Positions 22,230-33,750 of a stretch of 64,000 nucleotides of DNA are shown one piece after another. Position 1 is the stretch's first letter. Every line of letters starts with the position of its first letter. Under the pieces are notes generated by a model. It saw nothing but the letters and a program-made list of their open reading frames with translations, was not told where the DNA came from and ran no database searches. The stretch comes from Dittrichia graveolens (taxonomy: Eukaryota > Streptophyta > Magnoliopsida > Asterales > Asteraceae), in assembly GCA_038502395.1 (NCBI GenBank), contig JARJIL010000006.1:39708501-39772500 (forward strand), written 5' to 3'. The position numbers were made by a program, and so were the translations under genes.

Positions 22230-24389
22230 TACCTATTTATGCACTGCAAGTTTTGCATTGAAAGGGGTTTTAAGCTTAGAATTTTCAAATCTGTTTTGGT
22301 TTTGAGGCCTAACAACATTAACACATTTTGGTGCTATTTTTGCAGATTTAAAGTTAAAATTTGCATTGTTTCTCATATTTCTCTTCCCATAACCTTTATT
22401 TACATAGTTAGGTCTTTGAAAATTTTGCCTTTGATTAATGGGATAAAACGAACAGTTTATGGCAATGTGATTGGTTTTCCCACAAATGAAACATGGTTTA
22501 TGCTTTTGAAAACTTCCTCCATTTCTTTGTGCAAAATTTTTATTTATGTTTCTTTGAATACCCCCGGTTTTGCCAGTTGGTTGGGAATTATGCTGTTTAC
22601 AAGTATGGGGAGGAACAACTGTAGTTTGCCTAATGTTTTTTCCCTGTCTCTCATTCTTCCTATTCCTATCTGTTCTTTATTCTTAAGTTGCACCATCGTT
22701 ACCTTTCTCCTTCTCTATATTTTTGGCTTCATTCCTAGGTTTCTCAACTAGTTTCTTACCTTTCTCTCTATCACTCCTTTTGGCTTCATCAACTTTTTGT
22801 TCATTCACCTCTATGGTTTCATCAATTGTATTTTCCTCTACCTCTAAGGTTTCATCACTTATCTCCTCTATTGGGTCTACCATAGGGACACCTGTAGGTA
22901 CTACTTTCTTACCATGTTTTGCTAGTGAGTCAGGGGTAGGTGGAGTATAATTTTGATTGTAATGAGATGGAGTTGTTGAATAACCTAGACCTTTCTTGAC
23001 CTTGTCCAGAATCTGAGACTTAATCAAGTTGTCTACAGTCAAAGCAGCAGTAGCAAACTTTTCTATGTGAACATTTTTTTTCAAACTCAGTTTTTATCCT
23101 ATTCAATTCCTTCTTAATAGTTTCTAATTCTTCTTGAAGTTGCTCCTTTTCCCACTTATGGTAAGTTAAGTCATCATGAAATTGGACTTCATTTCTTTTG
23201 TATGCCTTAACTTGTTCTTCAAAACTGCCTATTATAATGATGGTCTCGCACATCACCTTGTTGTGTTCCATGTATTAGTTAACAGTATATATGCAAACTT
23301 TAGAATAGAGTTTAGTTTTTACCTCAGTTAGAAGATCATCAGTTGAAACTACTACCATAAGTTCTTGATTATGTTGAACATCTTCAGCTTGATGACTCCA
23401 ATCAAAACCCATTCTTTCTTGAGACAATAAGGCCTGTGATGTATTTTCCTAAGTGTTTCTGTTGTTGTTTGTGAATCTGATTATTGAGGAGTTGATCCTC
23501 TACATTCTGTAATAAATTTCCCATTTTGTGACACTTATAACATTCCACCTTTAACCAGTCAAACCCTGCACCATCTTCTCATTTGCTTGCAAAATCCTTC
23601 CTTCCAGTCTTGTTGATGAACCTCTTCATTCTCATACTCAACATGACCATCTGCCATTTAAGATTCATCTTGTCCAAATCATGAGGATGAATTTGTTCAA
23701 AATCATTATTAGTAAGTGAAGAATTTGCATGACTTGCAACAAAAGCTTCAAGAAAAGTATCATTTGGTCCATCTTGTTTGATAGTAGATCCCTTATTAGT
23801 AACATAATAACTTGTTGAAGAAAACAAGGCATCATTGTGAGAATATCTAGTTGATTTCTTCTTAGCTTCTACCTCCAATTCGAACACCCTTGGATCATCG
23901 TATAAGTCATCAAGTTCCTTGAATTCAAGATCGTCACTTTTCCTAAAGGAGACAGCTTACATGATCCATTCTTCACCTAAAGATCTCAAAAACTTTATTT
24001 TAACATCATCTTGATCAATAGAAACTCCAGCAGTTGCTAGTTCTCCAATAAGTCATTAAACCTATCAAAGGTTTAAGTCATAGTTTAATTCTTCCCAGCC
24101 ATGAAGTTCTAATATTGTTGTTTTAGAATAGACTTTTGGTTCCTCTTAGTGCTTTTGGTTCCAAAAATCCTTTTCTCCAAAGCTTCGCATAGTTCTTTAG
24201 CATCTAAATACTTGTGAAATTGATGTTGATATTCATTGGGTATGGCCAAAAGTAGAGTGTTTAAAGCCTTCATCTCTAATTGTCTCTCTTTCCTCTCAAC
24301 ATCATTCTTCGGAGGAGATCTCTTCTTCTTAGATCTATCAACATTTAGTCCCAAAATAGTAGTAGGACCATTCTCTATGACATCCCACA
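22230..24389 (-). pseudogene. gag: Copia gag of F, main part
   Basis: Minus strand, several frames. It starts MWDVIENGPTT at the Helitron border; then a UBN2-like helix region (LEMKALNTLLLAIPNEYQHQF, KELCEALEKRIFGTKST). A broken knuckle CYKCHKMGN lies near 23540, a coiled-coil region (FEEQVKAYKRNEVQFHDDL, EEIQELETIKKEL-like) at 23271-23020, an acidic Val/Glu stretch, and an intact CCHC knuckle CFICGKTNHIAINC at about 22450-22500. The layout resembles Copia gags abundant in Asteraceae sequence data, from memory. Confidence 0.8.
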
Positions 24390-24677
24390 TCTATATCTCT
24401 TATAACTTAATAACCTTTCTATCATATGTGGCATCCTTCATTGATCCCTAATTTTTGAATCTAAGTTAATTAGGATAGGTGGATGAATGATGTGGCACCA
24501 AATTAGAAGTTTGGGCTTAAAGTGTCACCAAGATGAATTTGTAAGGTAAAGTTATGTAAATAGTGTTCTTCTTTAATACCCTACCATCGGTTACAACTAA
24601 GAATATCAATTATGCAATTAGTGTATTAATGAGGTAGAGTTATGCAATTAGTGTTCTTCCTTAATCCCCCAATGTCT

Positions 24678-25240
24678 ATAAATTCGAAAGCTTCCTTCTT
24701 TCTTTCTTGGCTTTTTGTTCAAAGATAGTGATGATATTAGTGAGGTGGTTTGTCTAGTTGGAATGAAGTTCACTATTTGTGCTAAATATTTTATTCTTTA
24801 ACTATGAAAATTGATCTTTATGCTTTGTAGGTGAAGAAACTAAATGAGAATAATACTACATTTGAGCTCCAGCCAAGGTTTTATAAATTTTAGAGCTTTC
24901 TTTCTACGCTTTTTGTGCAAAGATAATGACGATATTAGTAAGGTAATTTGTTTAGTTGGAATGAAGTTCATTATTTGTGTTAAATCTTTTATTATTTACC
25001 TATGGAAATTGACCTTTATGCTTTGTAGGTGAAACAAGTTTTCATTGTTGCTTTCATTTGAGCTCCAACCAAAGGTTTTTAAATTCGAAAGCTTCCTTCT
25101 TTATTCGCTTTTTTTTCAAAGGTAATGACGATATTAGTGAGGCAATTTGTTTAATTAGAATGAAGTTCACTATTTTTGCTAAATCTTTATTCATTACCTA
25201 TGAAAATTGAACTTTATGCTTTGTAGGTGAAAAATGTTAT
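24678..25240 (+). repeat. Three tandem ~198-bp units inside the Helitron
   Basis: Anchor CTTTATGCTTTGTAGGTGA recurs at 24816, 25014 and 25212, i.e. exactly 198 apart. Each unit also has an AAAGCTT/AGAGCTT word, GATATTAGTRAGG and TGAAGTTCA. The TTTGTAGGTGA anchor looks like an intron acceptor followed by an exon, so a captured gene piece may have been triplicated. Confidence 0.85.
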
Positions 25241-25245
25241 CATGG

Positions 25246-28160
25246 TTGTTTTCAGTGTTGTTAATCTAAGTGATAAATATGGAGGTTGAATTATTGAAGG
25301 TATTCTATGTATTTAACCATGGTTATTTAACAATGATAAGTACATAAAGAGTACAAGGAATTATGAAGCTTACTTTATTTTTTTTCTAATTTTAATGTAG
25401 GATGACGATACAAACAACAAAATTGTGATTGATAGTGATGATTGTGAAATTGTGAGTCCTAAGGTTGGGTCGAAAACAAATACGACGGGTCCATTCGAAA
25501 AACGTCTCAATATTGATGACAAAGATGGGATGTAGAAGGATATACTCTTGTGAATATAAAGTTTGAGTTTGTGAAGAAAGAAAAAGTTTGAAAGATTTGA
25601 GATGACTACCGTTTAGATTAATATCTTTTGTTATTTACTTTTATAAAATAAGTAAGTTAATTATCTTTGATAGTATTTCTCAAACACTAATTCATTTCAC
25701 CGTATGATAAGTAGGTCATTTGAAAAATAATATACTTTGGTTTAAGTTTTAAAATATAAGTTTTCATGTTTGGAATTATTAAGCTCTTTGGTTTGAGTTT
25801 TAAAATATAAGGTTTCATGTTTGAAATTATTAAGTTCTTTGGGTTGTGTGTTAGTATATATATGTGTGTATTGTTCAATTAATCTCTACACATAATATGT
25901 TTGTATTTCGGCTTTGTTATACGATGATTTCCTAATTTTAGTATAGGATGACTATACAAATAAATAGTGATGATTGTGAAATTGTGACTCCTAAGGTGAC
26001 TCGAAAATGTTTTTGACTTTTATCAAATAAGTAGCATAGTTATCTTTGGTTGTATTTCCCAAAACACTAATCCATTTTACCATATGATAATTAGGTCATC
26101 TGAAAATAATATACTTTGGTTTTAGTTTTAAAATATCAGTTTTCATGTTTGGAATTATTAGCTGAACTTGATAATGATTACGTCATCTCTATTGAAATTA
26201 TTGTTGTAACTTATATGTTACTATAGTAACATAACAATACCCATAAAACAATTCAAATTTATTACACATTAATGTTAATTATTACACTTAAATAACAACA
26301 TGTAAGTATAAAATTCAATTTATATTCTTTACCCATGCCCATAATTGTTATATATTTTTGATAAATTATTTGTAACTTATATTTTACTAGAATAACCTAA
26401 GACATATATTAAACTACACAAATTTATTAGACATTAATGATAATTATTACTATTAAATAGCAATTATTATTTATCATTAAAATATCAATTATTATAGGTT
26501 AAAAATACTAATGTAAATATCAAAGTTTATTACTTATCAATATTAATTATTACTCTAAAATCGTAATTATGATTTATCATTACTTTATACTCTATTAATC
26601 TATTTAAAATTTTAAATGTAGAAGATTGTATATGAAGATTTCTAAGAAATCCAACAACACCATAATGCAATGAGGGAGAATCTAAGTATTTCTCATTTAC
26701 AACAATGTAAGTTTTTATCATAAAATGCACTCTTTATTATTTTGCATACTTCAATATTGTTGTATGTTTATTGATTTTTCTAATTATTAAAATTGTTAAT
26801 GTCAAATATATTTACAATCTAGAAAAGCCAAAAGATTGATTCTCAAAATATCAATTATTATAGGTTATAAATACTTTTATAATTATCAGAATATATTACT
26901 TATTAATATTAATTATTACTCTTAAATTGCAATTATGATTATCATTACTTTATACTCTATTATAATATCTCATCCCAAATCTATTTACAACTTCATATGT
27001 ACAAGATTGTATGATAAGTTTACTAATTATGACTTATTGCCTAAAAGTTATCCCACAAAAACTACTTTAGAGACTACAAACTATGTTTATAACATCCGAT
27101 TCACAAAAATTATTTAATGTAGAATTAGAATGCATGGAATAGATTGTATATGCTATACAAGACAACAATTTCTTAGGACACCAAAATACTTCACCACATT
27201 TAGTGAACAAACCACAACATATCAGGTATGTACAAATTATAGCCTTATTCTACATTCAAGAAATATATTGTGATTTAATGAAAGATAACATGTCAACAAT
27301 CTCAAATGTAGGACTTAATCAATTCATTTATACAATCAATCAACTTTGACACCACTATAAAACATGCAATATATACTCACTTACGAGTGTATGAGGTTGA
27401 TGTGGGGTTCGATGAATCTCTACCCGTTGGTTTATGTGGACCAACATGGCAAAAATTATGTAAAGATCTAAAAAATCAATCCAGTACATTATCTCGTGTT
27501 TAATCATATAATGGAAGGAATGACAAGCCTTACACACTTTGACATAGCTGGTAAATAAATTATCCATACACGTGAAGAGGTGAATAAGGCTACGGAAGAA
27601 GATATCAAAACAATGAATGATGGAAGAACTGGTGGAGGGATTTCAAAAAACCTTTAAAGTTAAGACAATGTACTAAGTTGCTTTTTACAATTGATGTGAA
27701 TGTCTTATAAAACAATCCTCAAGTGTTGTTTATGGTTACATCACCTTGTCGCTGCTAGCATACTTACAAGTAACTATGATTGTTTTTGGTGCTTTACTTA
27801 AAAAAGAAAATACAAATAAACAGTTTTAGGTAGCACAATAATAACCATATATACCAAACACTGCCTACTTTAGAATGTATTCTAGTAATATAATTATTTA
27901 TAAATTAAACAAATAAGATATTTGTATAATAGTGCATTATACTTTGAGAAACACTTTCGTCCTTTTCCATATACCAATGAATGGATATGAGCTTACTTAG
28001 AGCAACATAACAAACTAAAAAAAGAATTTCACAATAAAGCAAGACAAGTTATACAATTTGTGTAGAATGTTACTGTATGTACTCTCCTTATTTGAAATGT
28101 GGTTGGTAACTTACTTTAAAAAAACATTAATATTAAACAAAGTTAACAAATACCTTATAA
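25246..28160. other. Remainder of Helitron body, no recognised gene
   Basis: AT-rich, only short chance ORFs. No Rep, helicase or RPA motif is seen on either strand. Confidence 0.6.
25395..26170 (+). repeat. Diverged duplication inside the Helitron
   Basis: A block with GATTGTGAAATTGTGA..CCTAAGGT, then CACTAATYCATTT, GTCATYTGAAAA and TTTTCATGTTTGGAATTATT, occurs at about 25400-25780 and again at about 25945-26165. The first copy can be read as a short acidic peptide (VIDSDDCEIVSPKV) followed by stops, possibly a captured exon. I do not recognise the gene. Another AT-rich pair lies near 26480-26600 and 26850-26970. Confidence 0.65.
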
Positions 28161-28193
28161 CTTGGCCCGTGTTTACACGGGCGTGAGATCTAG

Positions 28194-28302
28194 TAGTATA
28201 ATATGTAAGTAGGATATATTGTTTGATTTGAATCTTCCACGTGTCAAACTCACTCGGTTTGAGAATGGGAACCTTAGACACCAAAACTCCCTCATTAGCC
28301 AT
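28194..28302 (-). pseudogene. gag: Copia gag of F, N-terminal start
   Basis: Minus strand ATG at 28302 opens MANEGVLVSKVPILKPSEFD, then TWKIQIKQYILL, the typical start of a UBN2-type Copia gag. An in-frame ATG at 28335 would add 11 residues; the 28302 start fits the family better. The Helitron splits the codon series here; the rest is at 24389 and below. Confidence 0.85.
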
Positions 28303-28399
28303 ATTCATGTTATCTACTGTTGAAAGTAATAGCAAAGAAAGACCACAAGCTTTCCTTCATGTTATATCTTAGATCAAGAGCAATCACAAGATGTGATGA

Positions 28400-28412
28400 A
28401 TTTGATACCACT
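28400..28412 (-). promoter_or_regulatory. Primer-binding site of Copia F
   Basis: On the minus strand GTGGTATCAAATT lies just inside the LTR end CTTGACA; TGGTATCA is the tRNA-Met-type core. Confidence 0.65.
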
Positions 28413-29065
28413 TGTCAAGATCGGATTAACAAAAATAATTTGCACCTTAATACTTGAACAAGAACACAAGAAAATTAATGTCAAACGTAATTTGTATTGA
28501 TCCCTTGAATCGAATGATTACAATCTGAATGATTATCAACAAAGCCCCAATCTGTCTCTTATGACAGACATACAACACTTCTCTAATGTAAGGATTAGAA
28601 ACGTTCTCGAGGATAAAAACTCTAGGAATGCAAAATATCTCTAGATAGGTTTTTCTCTAACCTAATTTGACATTCATATATACTTATAATTACAAGATAA
28701 ACATTAAAAACAAACTTTATCTTCAATCGTATCTTTATCTTCACGTAATTCAGATTTTCCTTTATCTCAGGAATCTCTCCTTAATTGTAGAAATCTTTCC
28801 TTATTTTAATCAACTTTAAAATCTTCAAACAACATCAACTTTGAACTAACGGTATAACCATTTGGTCCAGCAGGATTAACTTTGTAGAACAATATTAACT
28901 CCTTCAACCAGTATTAATCTCTGTAATTAGTAGTAACTTCAATACTAGCAGTATTAAGTTCAATGTAGCGGTATTAAGTAGACTTTACAGCATTTAGACC
29001 CAACAAAGAATAAATCACATCACACGCATATAATACAAAACGTCGGTCACCAAGCCAAAACTTAA
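28413..29065 (-). repeat. 5' LTR of Copia F
   Basis: On the plus strand it starts TGTCAAGATCGG right after the PBS complement. It is AT-rich, with repeated AGTATTAA/AGCAGTATTAAG words at 28900-28990. The right end is placed near 29065 because CACTA-derived coding sequence begins just after; the exact terminal base is not certain. Confidence 0.65.
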
Positions 29066-29069
29066 GCGT

Positions 29070-29942
29070 TCTTCCCGTTAGCCAACGGGAAGAACATGGT
29101 CATTTGGTGATCCACTTAACTAGAGAGATTAAACTTGGAGGCCATGTTGCTTTTCTGTGAATGTATCCATTGAGAGGTAAAGAATGTTTGTTTAAATTAT
29201 ATCCACTTAACTAGTTTTCATTTAGGATCTTAGTGGAATTACTATTAACAACAATGTATCAGGTTGCATGAAGGGAACATGAAGGTGTTGAAGTAACCGA
29301 AGATATAAAATAGCTTGCTCGTGGGCCAGTTAGAAGCATTCAACAATACTCTTGATACCTTGTTAAGGTGTATTGGTTTCACACACTAAAATGAGAAGAA
29401 ACACTAAAAACACAAAATAGTGGTTTGGTTGTTACCGTAGAAGGTGCAAATTATGCCAGCAGTCGAGATGAAGGGCCTATTGATGGTGTAATCAACTACT
29501 ATGGTAATTGAATGACATTATTGAGTTAAAATACTCGGGTCAAATACGAGTAGTTTTATTCAAATGTGATTGGGTTGACATCAATAGGGGCTGCAAGAAA
29601 GACAATGGTGTAACATTGGTAAACTTCTCATACAAGGTACATACATGTGCTAACTTAACTGATGATCCTTTCCTATTGGCATCACTAGTTGATAAGGTGT
29701 TCTACATGAGAGATCTTAAGCACAAAGATTGGGAGGTTGTGGGACATGTAAAACTAAGAGATGCTTTTGATATGGGGACTGCTGACGATCAAGTTGCTTG
29801 TTATTTAAATGATAGCACATTTGATGTGCCTAACCTGGATAAGATTGTACATGCTGGTGATGATGGCATAGACATTACACCTAACATGCAATGTGAAGTT
29901 CATTATGAAGAAGATGATGATGACAAGATTCTTGTTTTATAG
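29070..29942 (+). pseudogene. CACTA (En/Spm) TNP2-like transposase gene, 3' end
   Basis: Segments resembling the C-terminal half of plant CACTA TNPD/TNP2-type proteins: HLVIHLTREIKLGG and MYPLRGK (DUF4218-like, 29125-29200), a LARGPVRSIQQY stretch, KTQNSGLVVTVEGANYASSRD and VINYYGN (about 29405-29510). Then an open DUF4216-like stretch from 29508: KYSGQIRVVLFKCDWVDINR, NDGVTLVNFS-like, DDPFLLASLVDKVFYMRD, DWEVVGHVKLRDAFDM. It ends at 29942 with an acidic tail. Stops and shifts before 29508 show decay. The upstream transposase core is absent, apparently cut off by Copia F. Confidence 0.85.
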
Positions 29943-30144
29943 CACTTCAATGTTATGTAGTAAACTTTGATGTATTTACTTTTGGATAGTTCTACTATAA
30001 CATCATATGAGTTAATGTTTCTATCTACTTTTTATCTATAGGTGTAGGTGTAATCTTTATAGTACCTAAATATTGTTGGTTTGAATTTGTATATTGTTTT
30101 TAAGTGAGTAACTAGTTTGTATTAATTTTTTTCTAAATACCAAT

Positions 30145-30378
30145 ATGGGTAGACGCAAGAGACTATGTATCACTTCTACAGAGATCCCTGAGCCTCAACC
30201 TGTTGAACCCCATGAAACTACGAAAACTCAATGTGACCAATCAAACTCTCATGGTCAACATGCTATTGAAACTCAAGGTGATGAATCAAGATCTCAAGTT
30301 CATCATGACATTGAAACTCGAAGTGACCAATCTTTTCAGTATGAGATATCTACAAATGAACAAGGTATGTTAATTTGA
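30145..30378 (+). CDS. Start of CACTA second gene (TNPA-like position), first exon
   Basis: A 77-codon frame begins MGRRKRLCITSTEIPEPQPV about 200 bp after the transposase stop. It has a basic N-terminus and a Gln/Ser/His/Glu-rich tail with a twice-repeated 17-20-residue unit (QCDQSNSHGQHAIET, QGDESRSQVHHDIET). CAAGGTATGTTAAT at about 30361 could be a splice donor, so the frame may be exon 1. CACTA elements commonly carry a second gene here; assignment is by position only. Confidence 0.4.
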   Translation: MGRRKRLCITSTEIPEPQPVEPHETTKTQCDQSNSHGQHAIETQGDESRSQVHHDIETRSDQSFQYEISTNEQGMLI

Positions 30379-31290
30379 TTTTGTTGCAACCTAATGGGTC
30401 ATGGGTTTACGTATTTATAGGATATAGTATAGATACATACACTAACACAATCTACAATTGGTTATGTTTTTTTTTATTTTGTTAAGCGATTGCTGTTGTC
30501 ATGGGCTTGTAACCCTGTCATGCGCAGTCGACTCTTCTAGTACTAGTTTGCTACTATTATAGGTTTGTAATGGGTCGATTATTAGTGTGTTAACAGGTAG
30601 AGTTCTTGTTGCCACAACCTTGTTTTTTTAATTTAATTGATTTTTTAAAATAATTGCTTGTGGGTTGGGTCTATTTATAATCATCTAATATAGGACAAAT
30701 AGTCTAATCTTTCTCCACTCGTTATTGACCCTTAATGGGTTGGTTATTAACTGGTTAAAGGTTGAGTTACCTATTGCTACAACCTTTTTTTTAATTTTAT
30801 TGGCTGATTTTTATAAAAAAAAAATTTAACAATCATTGATGGGTTGGGTCTGTTTAATGTGTTTATATATGACAAATAGTCTAATATATCTCCATGTGAT
30901 GTCAACAAATGAACAAGTTATGTTAATTTGATTTTGTTGAAATCTAACGGGTCATGGGTTAACGTATTTATAGGATATAGTACAGATAACTACAATGACA
31001 CAATCTACTATGGGTGCTGTTTTTTTAATTTTGTCAACTGATTGCTGTTGTGATGGGCTGTAACATGTCGCGCGCTGTTGACTATTCTAGTACTACTTTC
31101 CACTGTTATAGGCTTGTAATGAGCCAGTTATTAGTGTGTTAACTCATTGAGAACCTATTGCTATAGCCCTGTTTTTTTTTAATTTAATTAATTTTTTACA
31201 TAATTGGTTGTGGGTTGGGTCTATTTATAATCAGCTTATATATAGGCTAATCTTCCTCCACGTGTTATTAACCCTTAATGGGTTACTTAT
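30340..31290 (+). repeat. Direct duplication of ~550-bp unit in CACTA remnant
   Basis: A unit containing ACAAATGAACAAG, TGTTAATTTGATTTTGTTG, GTATTTATAGGATATAGTA, GGGTTGGGTCTATTTATAAT and ACCCTTAATGGGTT occurs at about 30350-30890 and 30900-31290. Shorter sub-repeats of the GGGTTGGGTCT word also occur in between. The second copy is cut by the Copia LTR at 31291. Confidence 0.75.
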
Positions 31291-32103
31291 TGTTGGAATA
31301 TACCACTGACACACACGAGTTAGTACCATTGCCAATGAGGCCTATTGGTTTTGGCGGGCCAGGCACGATTGTGCAAGATGGAGGTACGGGCGTGCCCATC
31401 GGACGGGTACGGGCCCTAGACCGGCATGTCTAGGGCCTACCATTTGGGGCTGGAAAGGGCGTGCCTTGTAGAGGTACAACCGTGCCTTGTGCTAAGGCAC
31501 GTGACTTGGGTGTGTCCAGTTTGGCTGGCACAGGCGTGCCTTGAGAAGCATGGTCGTGCCTGGCGGTGTGATAGCCTCTTTAACTAGTCTTTTAAGACTA
31601 GATTAATGGGGTATTCATGCTAATGATGACCATTAACACTCGGACTGTTATGAACGTTTCTAGGCTCCTTTGTGTGGTCTATAAAAGGTTCTATTAGTCT
31701 TTGGTGCTTAGGTTAGCCACTTGAATTTGTTACTAGAAGTGTTCTTGGTTCATATTCTCTCATACACACTTACTAGACGTTGGCTAATGTGCTAGAAGTG
31801 TGTTGTTCAATAATGTGGTGATCTTGGTGGCATTCAAGCTTTCTAGCACTTCGGAATCATAGAGACTGGATGTGGATACCAGTAGAGGAACACTTCGTTT
31901 TGTTCTCACAAACGACACCTTCAACAACAAGGAAAGAAGACAATTCAATTGGTATATTTCTTGCTCTTGTTCTTTTCTTTTAGTTTCATGGCTAGTGTTT
32001 AGAGTTTGGTCCATTGGGTGTGTGTATTGGTGAGCATTTCTTCAAAAACTGTTTTACCCGTTTTAGCTTCCGTTGCGTTTCTTGATGCTACCAATACCTA
32101 ACA
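31291..32103 (+). repeat. 5' LTR of Copia G
   Basis: It begins TGTTGGAATA and ends ACCTAACA (TGTT...AACA), 813 bp. CTATAAAAGG near 31680 is a strong TATA box followed by leader sequence. The upstream half carries many GGCACG/CGTGCC words. A partial inverted copy lies at 991-1464. Confidence 0.85.
31679..31688 (+). promoter_or_regulatory. TATA box of Copia G LTR
   Basis: CTATAAAAGG in mid-LTR, with the GC-rich repeat cluster upstream and a CTCTCATACACAC leader downstream; a good U3 core promoter candidate. Confidence 0.65.
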
Positions 32104-33750
32104 GCGGGATCAGAACCATCTCTAACATGGCTTTGCACTTGGGGGTTTAAAAAACCAGAATTTTTGATGATTCTACATTTCTAGTGACTGGGCACGGCCG
32201 TACCTTTCGGGGCACAGACCGTGCCGGCGGTCAGGGTACGACCGTGCCTCTGACAACACGGGACGTATCGAGCATAAACTGGTTTTTGAAATTAGAAATT
32301 GTTTCCGGTGTCATACTGGTGCGGCACGCCCGTACCCTTCATAGGGCACGCCCGTTCCTGCCGTGTCCAGAACTAGTTTTCCGGAATTTTGGTTCCTATA
32401 TTTATATGTTTTGTATGACTTGTCATGAAGTGCATAAAAACATATACTTATAGGTGTATGTATGAATATGTGATTTTAAACTTGTTCTTAGAATCACTAA
32501 TGCATATGTACAAGGATTGTCTTGGTGCCTTGATTGTTCGTTTGACAATCTTGATCAAAAAATATTGTGAAATGGTTTTGTGTGGCACGCCATGCGTTTG
32601 GTTTTGGTTTTTCTTGCTTGATTGGGTCGGTAACTAGATATGTACTTTAGTCCTATGTGTTGTGATGTTTGGTGTTTTGGTTTTGGTGGCCTACACGTAT
32701 GGTTGTGATTTTATTACTTGGTGGAACTTGCATGCCGTTTATTTATTCCTTTGTACTTGTGTTAGTAGCATAGGAATGCGGCCTGCGCGCCGCTTATACT
32801 TCTGTGTATTTGTATAATAGTATAGAAGTTATTTTTAATTGTAATACACCATCAGGAGTCATGATGATGATGTCTTGGCGATATGTACGGAATGCTAATG
32901 GAGATATTGGATTCAGTAGGAGCACACCCAACGGGGTACTTTGGATCTTGGATTCATTAGTTCACCTTATTTTCCCCGTTTGGCTCGCGGGGGAAAACAC
33001 ATAGGATTTGGGCATGTTACCGAACTATTGTGTATGCGTGGTTATGTTTTATTATTTATTATTTTTGCATGGATATTTAGAAAATCACATGCTAGGTAAT
33101 TTTTGATAAAATAATAAAATACAAGATTTGTAAAAATGGTTTACTTATATTCTCGCGTAAAGAATTAGCAAAATAATATAAAATTGATATTTTATTATAA
33201 GTTGGTAAAAATTGGGTTTATTACTTAATTTTTTTATTCGCAAAATGGGTTGAAATGGTTTTAACCGGAAAAGCAAAATCCTGTTTTCCAAAATGTAAAT
33301 CACGCGCCATTCGTAAGACGACACCACTCGAATCTAGTGAAACTTGGATGATTGTCGAGCTATAGCATAATCATTGGTCGAGAGTACCATCGTGTGTCTT
33401 GACGGGTGGTTTACAATTTTATTTGTGAAACTTAAGTGGCATCGAGCTCTAGCAGAGTCATTTAGGAAGGTCAATTAGGAATTGGTGCGGGAAGGGAGCA
33501 AATATATCAAAGACATTATGGATGTCAATGGATTCTACAAGGATCTAGAAGTTGCAAAATGGTTGCAATCGGTAAAATGGTTACCGACTTAAATAGCTTT
33601 GCTTTGTGATCCGTGGCAAACCCGTCATACGGTGGAGTGAAATATAGTTTCTAGCCTTGTTCAATAATCATTTTTTTATAAACCCTTTTGGGTAATTATT
33701 TTTACAAGGATTATATCAAAATTAACTAAAACGTGTACTCTAAATTGTAG
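32104..33750 (+). other. PBS-like site and long leader of Copia G
   Basis: GCGGGATCAGAACC directly after the LTR resembles the tRNA-Met PBS (TGGTATCAGAGCC) with substitutions. The rest is non-coding up to the gag ATG, with more GGCACGNCCGT words at 32190-32365. CGAGAGTACCATCGTGTGTC and similar words near 33375 look like typical Copia leader DNA. Short ORFs here are not supported as genes. Confidence 0.6.

Larger units (their letters stand above)
24390..28193 (+). mobile_element. Non-autonomous Helitron, 3804 bp
   Basis: The 5' end is A^TCTATATCTCTTATAAC at 24390. The 3' end has hairpin GCCCGTG-TTTA-CACGGGC (28165-28182), eight bases, then CTAG (28190-28193) followed by T. This fits Helitron rules exactly: 5' TC, a hairpin shortly before 3' CTRR, insertion between A and T without target duplication. 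The flanking Copia gag reads straight across the empty site with no extra or missing base, which independently fixes both borders. No Rep or helicase domain is seen, so it needs a helper. The interior holds a three-copy ~198-bp repeat and diverged internal duplications. Confidence 0.9.
20389..29065 (-). mobile_element. Copia element F (partial), interrupted by a Helitron
   Basis: Read on the minus strand: 5' LTR (about 29065-28413), PBS, gag start (28302-28194), Helitron insertion, rest of gag (24389-22230), protease and integrase (22229-20640), then a short Glu-rich tail to 20389. RT and RNase H are missing, and no 3' LTR matching the right LTR is seen at the left. It appears to be inserted in the CACTA transposase gene, whose 3' part starts at its right border. 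The left limit is uncertain. Confidence 0.7.

Noticed and set aside
22239..22751. 170-codon plus-strand ORF
   Set aside because: It is antisense to the Copia F gag and its zinc knuckle; hydrophobic-looking composition is the usual result of reading a Lys/Asn-rich gene backwards.
29508..29942. A host gene encoding a 144-residue acidic protein
   Set aside because: The sequence fits the DUF4216-like tail of CACTA transposases and is preceded in order by other decayed parts of the same gene.
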